Shown here piece after piece: positions 55,608 to 64,000 of a stretch of DNA of 64,000 nucleotides. Source of the stretch: Calocera cornea HHB12733 (Eukaryota > Basidiomycota > Dacrymycetes > Dacrymycetales > Dacrymycetaceae). The stretch's first letter is position 1. Each line of letters begins with the position of its first letter. The position numbers were made by a program, and so were the translations under genes. The notes beneath the pieces are model-generated. The model did not search any database and was not told where the DNA came from. It was given only the letters and a program-made list of their open reading frames with translations. The DNA is taken from positions 1 through 64,000 of the forward strand of contig KV424007.1 of NCBI GenBank assembly GCA_001632435.1, given 5' to 3'.

Positions 55608-56212
55608 GTGCTCGTGCGGGGGGCGATGGGGGAGGAGCAGGACGGCGATGAGCAGAGGCTGCCCTCGAGCCCGCGCTCCAAAACTATGTCACAATGTACG
55701 TCAATAACATTGTATTGACATCTACCCAGGCGAGGACCTCGCCCTCCTCCCGCGCTTGCTCTGCCTGCTCAGCAGCGTCAACCCTCTCCGCCGTCTCTGC
55801 CCTCTGCTCCTCCCTCCCCAGCCCAGCAGCCACCCCGCCCCGTGCACCCGCAGTTGCGGTCCTCCTTAGGAGGTCACCCGACCGCAATGGCGATGGCGCC
55901 ATCACTGGCGCCGTCCTCACCTCCCTCCCCGCCCGAGCAGCCTGCGCCCTCATCGGCCTCATCGCCGTCCGCACCTCCCGCCCCGGCCCAGCAGCCCACG
56001 CCGCGCACAGCCCCGACGACGGCGAGCAGGGAGTGTGCGCGTTGACAAGCCCTGCCGTGGCTGCGTGCTGCCCTCCCTGCCCAGCGGCTGCGCCCTGCCC
56101 TGCCTGCCCTGCTCGCCGCCCGTTCGCCCGCGCTCCCCTCCCTCTCCCTCTCTCTCCCGCTCGCCCGCCCCGCTCTCCTCCTCACCAACCACCACACGCC
56201 CGCCTGCTCGCC
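55608..56212. other. Flank of the 197-residue gene
   Basis: Contains motif copy R. The plus strand is open for a long stretch but is GC-driven Ala/Pro/Ser sequence, so I do not call it as coding. Confidence 0.4.
55856..55880 (+). repeat. Motif copy R (core CCTCCTTAGGAGG)
   Basis: GCGGTCCTCCTTAGGAGGTC followed by ACCCG; one mismatch in 25 to copy M (TC for TT after GGAGG), and direct in orientation. Together with copy M it brackets the 617- and 197-residue genes. Confidence 0.85.
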
Positions 56213-56404
56213 ATGCTCAGCACCCTGCTCGCCGTCGCCGTCCGCCTGCTGCTCTGGGCCATGCCCATCGTCCTGCCCATCGTCCTTCGCGGACTCGTCC
56301 TCCTCGCGATCGCCGCCCTCCAATTCCTGATCTGGGTGATCGTCCCCCTCGCCTGGCTCTGCCTGGTCCTCTGCCTGAGGGCTGCCTGGCCTGCTGACTT
56401 CTAG
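56213..56404 (+). CDS. Small hydrophobic protein ORF, 63 residues
   Basis: Starts MLSTLLAVAVRLLLWAM and is almost wholly hydrophobic, with room for two membrane segments (IVLPIVLRGLVLLAIAAL and FLIWVIVPLAWLCLVLCL). It ends RAAWPADF. Just after the stop, 56418-56466 has a textbook intron (GTAAGT..CTGAC..TTGCCAG), a hint that the region is transcribed. The frame is open further upstream, so the start is uncertain. May be a stray membrane-like frame in GC-rich DNA; no family known. Confidence 0.35.
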   Translation: MLSTLLAVAVRLLLWAMPIVLPIVLRGLVLLAIAALQFLIWVIVPLAWLCLVLCLRAAWPADF

Positions 56405-56909
56405 CCGCCCGCCAAAGGTAAGTCTTTCATTGATATGATCATTGTTGATCTGACAATGATTGCCAGATGAGGCCATTTGCCTCCCAAAGCCCTCCCTCCC
56501 CCCCTAATTCCTCTTTCCTCCTTTTCCCCTGCTTCCCATGGTCACTGTAGATAGTTTTAAACATGTTTCAATTGTTCTAGCTACGTTTCTAGCTACGAAA
56601 ACATTTTTTTTACAATGCGCGCGCGCGCCCGAAAAGACTTTGCGCGCGCGCCTCAGCCCAGGGGCCCGGAGTCGCGGCTCCGGACCCTAAGCTCCCGCCC
56701 GCTCGCGCCTAAGTCCAGCGGGGAAAGGGCGCTGGTCCAGGTCGCGAGTGACGTCTGATCCCGCCCTGTCGGCCCTCATCTCCGCGCGACTCAGCGGATT
56801 GGCGGGTCACCGCGCACAGCAACGACAGTGTGCACAGCTGATTGCGACTCGTCCCCAACGCCCTTGTCTTTCCTGTATACCTTTCCCTACCCGCTGGTCG
56901 TCGCTCGAG
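56405..56909. promoter_or_regulatory. Upstream region of the myosin gene
   Basis: Presumed promoter of the myosin gene. Contains an AT-rich stretch near 56,550-56,615 and a GC-alternating hairpin: GCGCGCGCGC from 56617 and again from 56642, separated by a short A-rich loop. No gene recognised. Confidence 0.45.
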
Positions 56910-59900
56910 ATGGTATGTACAGTGGTCCCTTATTCCTGGAATTTTATGCTCACCATGAACGTTTACAGGCGATTAGCAAGAAGTCTGGCAAGAAGGGCGC
57001 GGTGGCCGTCGCAAAGCCCGTAAAGAAGTCGGCTGGGCAGCAGTTCGTCAAGGTACGCGCACTGCATCTTGACTGAGTGGACAATATGCTAACCAAGTTA
57101 TCCTATGCAGGCTGATTGGAAAGAAGGCTTCAAGAAGAAGCAGACAGGAGTCAGCGACATGACCCTGCTGACGACGATCTCGAACGAGTCGGTCAACGAG
57201 AACCTGCAGAAGCGATGGCTGAACGGCGAGATCTATACCTACATCGGAGCTGTCCTCATCTCCGTCAACCCATTCCGAGGTACGGCTGTATACTCTGCGA
57301 CACGTCAACTTGCTCACGGCTGTATACAGACCTCGGCATCTACACGAGGGACGTCCTCGACTCGTACAAGGGCAAGAACAGGCTTGAGATGCCTCCCCAC
57401 GTCTTCGCCATCGCCGAGTCTGCCTACTACAACATGAAAGCATACAAGGACAACCAATGCGTCATCATCACCGGCGAGTCTGGTGCAGGCAAGACCGAGG
57501 CTGCGAAGCAGATCATGCAGTATATTGCTGCGGTGTCTGGTACGGGCGCAGACACTGAGGGCAGCCGCATCGGCGAGATCAAGGAGATGGTGCTCGCTAC
57601 CAACCCGCTGCTCGAGAGCTTCGGTTGCGCGAAGACGCTGAGGAATAATAACAGCAGCCGACACGTATGCGTCGTCCCCTCAGCTCTTGTTGCGCATATA
57701 CTTACTTTGATGCAGGGCAAGTATCTCGAGATCATGTTCAACGAGCGAGGAGAGCCGATCGGCGCGCAGATCACCAACTATCTGCTTGAGAAGAATCGCG
57801 TGGTTGGTCAGATCGACAATGAGCGCGACTTCCACATCTTCTACCAGTTCACGAAGGGAGCGACCGATGCGCAAAGAGGTACGCACGAAGCCGATGTGTC
57901 CTTAGAGCCCGTGCCGATCGTCTTGCAGAGATGTTCGGTCTCCAGGGTCCGGAAGCGTATGTCTACACGAGCCGTAGTAACTGTTTGGATGTACAAGGCA
58001 TTAACGACGTGAATGACTTCGCCGATACCCTCGTTCGTCCTCTGGCTATTCCACAAGTGCTATCTACTGACTCCTGAATTGTACAGAAAGCGATGGGCGT
58101 AATCGGCCTCTCCGCCGCAGAGCAGACAGACATCCTTCGCGTGCTCGCCATGATCCTCTGGCTCGGCAACGTGCAGTTCCAAGAGATGGACGACGGAAAC
58201 TCGAAGGTATCTGATACGGGAGTTACAGACTTCATTGGGTACCTCATGGAGGTCGAGGGTGCAGCCGTCGAGAAGGTGCTGGTCAGCAAGATTGTAGAGA
58301 CGCAGAGGGGCGGTCGCCGAGGTGAGCATATACGCAGCCCCATTCAGTGCCCAGCTGATACTGTGCCTAGGCTCGGTGTACGAGGTCCCGCTCAACCCCG
58401 CACAGGCAAGTTCAGGCAGGGATGCTCTTGCCAAGGCGCTCTACAACAACCTCTTCGAGTGGATCGTCAAGCGCGTCAACGTCTCCCTCGCGCCTCAGAC
58501 CAGCTACACGCAGTTGATCGGTGTACTCGACATCTATGGGTTCGAGATCTTCGAAGGTGCGCACCCGTCTGATCCGATGATGAGCCGTAACTGATTCCTT
58601 CTCTTCCCCAGATAACTCATTCGAGCAGCTTTGCATCAACTACGTCAACGAGAAGCTGCAGCAGATCTTCATCGAGCTCACTCTCAAGACTGAGCAAGAA
58701 GAATACGTGCGCGAGCAGATCAAGTGGACGCCGATTAAGTACTTCAACAACAAGATCGTCTGCGACCTTATTGAGGAACGCCGTCCGCCCGGTATCTTCG
58801 CCGCTCTCAACGATGCCTGCGCCACCGCACATGCCGATCCCGCAGCTGCTGACCAGTCGTTTGTCCAAAGACTGTCTTCCCTCTCGTCCAACCCGCACTT
58901 CGAGACGCGAGGAGAGAAGTTCCTCATCCGCCACTATGCCGGTGACGTGATGTACAACGTTCAGGGCATGACCGACAAGAACAAGGACCAGCTCGTTAAG
59001 GATATCCTCGACCTGATCGACAAGAGCAGCAACAAATTCCTGCATACGCTCTTTCCCGATCGCCCCGATCCCAACAGCAAGAAGCGGCCGCCCACCGCTG
59101 GTGACAGGATCAAGGCGTCTGCTGGCGCGCTCGTCGAGAACCTCATGCGCGCCCAGCCATCGTACATCCGTACTATAAAGCCCAACCAAAACCGTAGTTC
59201 GAGCGAGTACGATGTTAAGGCCGTGTTGCATCAGATCAAATACCTCGGTCTGCAAGAAAACATCCGCGTTCGTCGTGCAGGCTTCGCATACCGGAACACA
59301 TTCGAGAAGGTCGTGGAGCGGTTCTACCTCCTCAGCAAGGCGACGAGTTACGCTGGCGACTACATCTGGCAGGGAGACGCCAAGTCGGGTTGCGAGAAGA
59401 TCTTGACGGATACGGGTATCGCGAAGGATGAGTGGCAGATGGGGACGACTAAGGCGTTCATTAAGAATCCGGAGACGGTGCGTGGTTAACGCTACCTTCC
59501 CCTGTACCCATCTGATTCACCTTGTAGCTCTTTGCCCTCGAGACCATGCGTGACCGGTACTGGCACAACATGGCCGCTCGCATCCAGCGAGCTTGGCGCA
59601 ACTATTGGCGATACAAGAACGAGTGCGCTCGCCGCATCCAGCGCTTCTGGAGGAACAACAAGGAAGCCATTGTCTACGCACAAGCGCGAGACTACGCCAA
59701 CCAGGTCCTTGCAGGGAGGAAGGAGAGGAGACGGATGTCGATTCTGGGGAGCAGGAAGTTCCTTGGTGACTATCTGGGAGCTGAATCGGGTGATTCTCTC
59801 GGGTTGAAGCAACCTGCTGGTATCGCACGTGTGTACACAAGCCTGGGAGCCCACCCACAACGTACTGATATCGTTCCCCAGCGGGCGAGACAGTAGTCTT

Positions 59901-61593
59901 CAGCTGCCGTGCAGAGGTTCTCATCTCCAAGTTCGGCCGCACAAGCAAGTTGAGCCCACGGTTTATCGTACTTGTGAGCAAACTTTGCAGCGCCCCCAGT
60001 ACCTGAACTAATGCACTCGCAGACGGGGAAGGCTGTCTACCTCCTCATGGCTGTCGCCAGAGATGGCCAAGCTGTTGTTGCGGTCGATCGCAAACTGCCT
60101 ATAGTAACCCTCCGCAGCATTTCCATGTCCAACTTGCGAGATGACTGGTTTGTAAGTAGCTCCTTTGAATCAACACCACCTTGTGCTGAGCTGTACAAAG
60201 GCATTGAACGGGCCAATTTCAGAAGAAGGTGATCCTTTGATGACCTGCGTGTTCAAGACCGAATTCGCTGCCGATCTCGTCAAAATCAGCAATGGAAGCA
60301 TCAACGTGCTGATCGGTCCTACCATCGAGTATAACCAAAAGAAGGACAAGAAGCGTGTCATCAAATTTGTTAAGGATGAGAACTCTAGAGGGGATCCATA
60401 CAAGAGTCAAACTGTCTCTGTCACCTCTGGCGAGCCACCAAACAGCGGTATGTTGCCATTCTCAGCGTGTGACATAGAATGTCTGACAATTGCTCAGTGG
60501 CCCGTCCAATGCCGAAGCGGAAACCAGGGCAAGTACGGCCTATCACTTCGGGCAAGTTGCTCAGAGCGGGTGGCCCATCGGTACGGACTTTTCCGCTTAG
60601 AGAGTCGACGTTATGTCTGATTCGATACATAGACGAAGTCCTCGTCCGCGCCGAAACCGAAGCCCCAGGCTCTTCCAGGGCAGAGCGCTCCTCCAGCCAC
60701 CGTCAAGCCGGTCATTCCTGCTGCGGTCAAGTCTACTGCTGGCACTGCTGCAAGCAAGCGACACTCTATGGCGCCCCCTCCACCCCCGCCTCCTCCTGTT
60801 TCTGCCCCTGCAGCGCCGGAAGTTCCTATGTACAAGGCACTATTCGACTTTTCGGGACAAGAAGGCGAAATGTCGATGAAGAAGGGTGACCTGGTGCAGG
60901 TCGAGGAGAAGGATGATAATGGTGCGTGTACCTTTCGTCTCCAAGTAAGTAAACGCTCACCTGTCCACAGGATGGTGGTTGGTGAAGCTAAATGGGAAGG
61001 AAGGCTGGGCGCCTTCTAACTACCTTGAGCTTGTTCCTCCCAAGCCGAAGGCTGCACCACCGCCTCCTGCTCCCGCTCGTCGACCTCCTCCAGCTGCGCC
61101 TGTACCGGTCGCAGCCGCGATTCCAGCCGCACCGAAGCCCCCGCCTGCCCCTGCTGCGCCAGCTAATGGAAGTGCGAAGATGAACGGCGGTCTTCCCTCG
61201 GGTATGAATCCTGCTGCTGCTGCTATCAAGGCTGCGGCGGCAGGTGGTGGCTTCTCACCGGGCAAACCCTCAGGAATGACGCCTGCTGCCGCCGCAATCA
61301 AAGCTGCTGCCGCTGGACGAGGTGGCACAGCGAGCGTGCCGAAACCTCCTCCAGCGCCAAAAGCAAACATACGTGCACCTCCACCAGTGGCTGCGAAGCC
61401 CAAGCCTAGCTTGGCTCCAAAGCCCGGTGCTAGGCCCGCTGTTCCTGCAGCAAGCGGAGCACCTCCACCACCCCCGCCGCCACCGCCTCCTCCTGGGCCA
61501 GGTGGACCTAAGAAGGCGGGCGGTATGGGAGGACAACTAGACCTAGCGGCCGCCTTGCAGCGGCGTGCGCAGAGGATGACCGATGATGACTGA
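56910..61593 (+). CDS. Class I myosin (Myo3/Myo5/MyoA type)
   Basis: Actin motor for endocytosis and actin patch assembly. Sixteen coding exons: 56910-56912 (ATG only), 56969-57052, 57111-57279, 57330-57664, 57716-57878, 57929-58032, 58087-58321, 58371-58556, 58612-59477, 59528-59828, 59882-59973, 60023-60151, 60201-60447, 60498-60580, 60633-60921, 60971-61593. All keep phase; 1302 residues. Motor: [13 protein letters not shown]-loop (~135), NNNSSRHGKY switch [21 protein letters not shown]. The TEDS-site Ser366 in [11 protein letters not shown] is a PAK consensus. Then an IQ region ([22 protein letters not shown]), TH1 tail, Pro-rich linker, SH3 ([35 protein letters not shown]), and a Pro/Ala-rich end. 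The extreme C-terminus ([13 protein letters not shown]) is a short acidic tail without the final Trp common in Arp2/3-binding acidic ends. Confidence 0.96.
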
Positions 61594-61771
61594 TTGCGGG
61601 AGGATGGATGGAAGGGCAACGTTTTGCTCTGTATCTGGCCGATAGATTCTCTTGGCGATGTATCATTCACAATTGTAAACCTGAGTTTTTGCTTTACAAG
61701 AAGAGACTCGTCTATGTCTGAGAGACATGTCTCATGAGTAACACCCGACACGCAAGTCGCGCATCAACCCT

Positions 61772-63603
61772 CTAGAGTGATTCCAGCTTGCCTTCCTTTT
61801 CTGCTTTGGTGAAAGCGTCGGGATCCATAACATCGATCCCAGCTTGTTCCGCTATGAAGCCACATCAGCGTCGCACGCGTCTCAATGGGGTGAATATCCT
61901 ACCTTGAATCTGCCTCACAGGGCCTTTGAACCATCTCCGTGCAAAGAGGAGCCACATGCCGAGGCTGTATGTCACGACGATCCCGACAGCGACAATGGCG
62001 TAGTTGAACGTTTGGCTTGTGACAGGATTAATCTGGGGAAGGATGAAGAAGATCTAGACCAAACCTCAGTTCTGATACGATGAGGAATCAGTTCGATCTC
62101 ACAGTGATAGTAATGATCCACATGACAGCTGTGACCCCGACCGGTATCGAGAATGCGCCGAGGTGGAACGGCCCGCGCACGAAGCGATCGTGATCGATCA
62201 AGCGCAGGGCGATAGGGATACCATATGACGTATACAGCCCAATAGTTGCGATACTGGTAGCTGCTGTGAAGGCGACCGCACTGCCCAGGCTGGGCACGCC
62301 GAGCAAGAAGGAGAGGAAGACGGCGAGCCAAACAGTGCGGATCGGACTCTTGCGAACCGGGTCAACTTTGTGCAGCCAGCGGGGCAGCGCGCCGTCTCGC
62401 GAGAACGCATACATCATGCGCGAGTTCGAGGTGATCGAGAAGGTGCCGCACCAGAACATGGCGCCGATAACGATGACCATGAGGACAATCGCGCCTTTCG
62501 TGCCGCAGGTGTCGAGGAAGATTTGCATGACGGGCTCGCCGGAGGCAGGGGCCATCGTTGCGTCCAAGTCCTGGATCGAGAAGAGCAGACCGACGATGAG
62601 GAACCAGCCGAGCAAAGCCGATACGCCGATGGCCATGATAATTCCCCATGAGCCGGACGTAGCAGCGTTATGTGTCTCCTCCGTCATATGTGCCGAGGCG
62701 TCGAAGCCCGTCAGCGTGTATTGGGCAAGCAACACTCCGATGCAGACGACATATGCTGGAGAGGCGCGCTCGCTCCATCCCGGGTCGCCGGTGGCATCGA
62801 TGAACGTGCGGAAGACGAAGGTTCCCGACTGATGTGTTGGGGCTGCGGCGAGCACAGCGATAATGAGGGCGGTCGTGCCCACCGCGTGCCAGATAATGGA
62901 GACATTGTTCAAGATTCGGAGGATATGTACGCCTAATCAGCGGTTAGCTTGGATGGGTCAGGATGAGCCCCTGTAATGGGTGTTCGACAGACCAAAAGTA
63001 TTGATCAACCCCTGAGCGATGAGGACCGCCGCGTAAATCCCAATAATACTCTTTGGCTCCGGCGCATACGTCTCCGACTGGATGCTGGCGGCAGTCGCGA
63101 TGAACGTCGCGCATGCATAGCTGATACCGGTCGTAACGGCCACTTGGCCGAGCAGGTTGAACCAGCCCGTGATCCAAGAGGCGAACGGCGCGTGCGAAGG
63201 GCGGGCGAGCTTGGCAGCCCAGAAGTACGGTCCGCCTGATGTCGGGCAGGACGAGCAGATCTCTGCCATCGCCAGGCCAACCGCCATCGTGAAGAATGCG
63301 ACCACCCACCAGCCCCATACCATCACCGCCGGACCACCCGTTGTCTATGCAAGTAGTCAGTAGCGCTCAAGCGAGCTGATCTGTACGTGCGCACCAGACC
63401 AAAGAGGAAGAGCGACGGTATGCCAGTGATGACGGAGATGATTGAGAAAGATACGCCAAAGTTCTACAATTCCTCATTAATCTCAATCCCCCAGAATGAT
63501 CACACGAGCATCTTACCTGCAGCAGGTTCAAGTCCCGTCGCAGTTCCTGCTTGTATCCCATCTTCGCCAGCTCCGCCTCATCAGCCCCATTATCAGTAGA
63601 CAT
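61772..63603 (-). CDS. APC-superfamily amino-acid/GABA/choline permease
   Basis: Plasma-membrane (or organelle) importer of an amino acid, GABA or choline-like amine. Exons 63603-63517, 63463-63395, 63344-62993, 62932-62103, 62053-61903 and 61851-61772 keep phase and give 522 residues. The N-terminal signature is typical of the family: LAKMGYKQELRRDLNLLQNF, GVSFSIISVITGIPSLFLFG, TTGGPAVMVWGWW, AEICSSCPTSGGPYFWAAKL. About twelve hydrophobic spans follow, with YTLTGFDASAHMTEET in the middle. The short hydrophilic C-terminus ends KAEKEGKLESL. Its 3' end is ~180 bp from that of the myosin gene, so the two are convergent. Substrate cannot be set from motifs alone; Uga4- and Hnm1-like relatives are both possible. 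Confidence 0.94.
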
Positions 63604-64000
63604 CGTGGTCGACAGGTCTATTAGTCGAGCAAATGGTTTTCCAGCACCAAGGACGAAACAGTCCAGCAACAGGTCGTCTGGGACAACGAGCGCGCAACAT
63701 CGCAGCAAGCTTATCTGGCTGTCTGCGCGTCCTACGCCGAGCAAGCGCGCATCTGGTGTCTTCGTCGGGCTTCTGTCGCCTGAGAGAAGCGCGTCATCCC
63801 TCGCTTCGCCAGATTGGCTGGAAGGGATGATGGGAGAAGATAAGGGACACAGGATGGAGCAGCATGGAGCAGGAGATGGTTTAGCCGGGCGATCTTCTGC
63901 GGGTAGAGCTTCGTAGAGGCGATAACTGCTAAGTCGTATGAAGCAGCTCTCGTGATTGTCGGAGACGCTGATTTCTCCGATCAAATGGAGCGCTCAATAC
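63604..64000. other. Upstream region of the permease gene
   Basis: Presumed promoter up to the window edge. No further gene can be supported. Confidence 0.45.

Larger units (their letters stand above)
47020..55880. mobile_element. Candidate Crypton-like mobile region with companion genes
   Basis: Groups a tyrosine recombinase gene and a 724-residue gene (both -), a central inverted repeat with an assembly gap, and 617- and 197-residue genes (+). Three copies of a 25-28-bp motif lie in and beside it. The link between the genes is inferred from contiguity, from shared low-complexity style and from the motif copies; true ends were not found. The recombinase alone would make a classical Crypton; the extra genes are the unusual part. 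Confidence 0.45.

Noticed and set aside
55694..56404. 236-codon plus-strand frame including the hydrophobic ORF
   Set aside because: The upstream two thirds are Ala/Pro/Cys low complexity running through a repeat motif; only the last 63 codons look like a protein.
46700..56700. A full DIRS or Starship element
   Set aside because: There is no reverse transcriptase/RNase H as in DIRS, and the recombinase does not show the usual Starship position (first gene, read inward). Only a Crypton-type assignment is supported.
1..64000. tRNA, rRNA and CRISPR features
   Set aside because: I looked for GGTTCGA-type B boxes with A boxes and for regularly spaced short repeats with unique spacers; GGTTCGAA hits were inside coding exons (such as 38441) or lacked a cloverleaf partner.

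Overview
The window is nuclear DNA of a filamentous basidiomycete, most likely an Agaricomycete such as a polypore. Evidence: GC-rich genes broken by many introns of about 46-60 nt with GT..AG ends and CTAAC/CTGAC-type branch sites; a class-I myosin with fungal SH3 and proline-rich tail; an Msc7-type aldehyde dehydrogenase; basidiomycete-type RNase T2; and a Crypton-like tyrosine recombinase. Gene models below were spliced by hand. Nearly all multi-exon models keep phase across every junction; the one frameshifted gene and the decayed copies are stated.

Layout. 1-6.5 kb: a disordered/coiled-coil protein (+), a small unknown gene (-) and a 23-exon GH13 alpha-amylase (-). 7.0-11.5 kb: two FAD monooxygenase genes (-), one frameshifted, plus a relic. 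12.2-16.8 kb: a divergent pair, Sec2-type Rab exchange factor (-) and Sct1/Gpt2-type acyltransferase (+). 16.8-22.4 kb: gene-poor, with a roughly 593-bp long-inverted-repeat element. 22.4-27 kb: a CBM21/PP1-docking glycogen regulator (+) and a hidden four-exon CASTOR-like ACT gene (-). 27.3-30.2 kb: a monooxygenase relic, an intact monooxygenase and a decayed copy. 30.7-33.9 kb: tandem secreted RNase T2 genes. 34.4-43.6 kb: DUF89/ARMT1 (-), Msc7-like ALDH (-), an extended SDR (+) and a galactonate-dehydratase-like enzyme (-); the last three may form a small sugar-acid or aldehyde catabolic cluster.

43.6-56.4 kb is accessory DNA. An AT-rich island holds a previously hidden three-exon gene for a 79-residue basic protein, followed by four degenerate ~175-bp tandem repeats. 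Then comes a candidate mobile region: an 825-residue tyrosine recombinase with a GCR1_C-like C-terminus, three unrecognised companion proteins (724, 617 and 197 residues) and a small hydrophobic ORF. They are arranged around a large inverted repeat whose centre is an assembly gap. A 25-28-bp motif with the palindromic-type core CCTCC-TTA-GGAGG occurs three times, twice inverted around the gap and twice direct around the 617/197 cassette. I regard this as the best candidate for an undescribed system.

56.9-64 kb: type I myosin (+, 16 coding exons, the first being only the ATG) and an APC-family permease (-).

Functions are family-level inferences; no database search was run.
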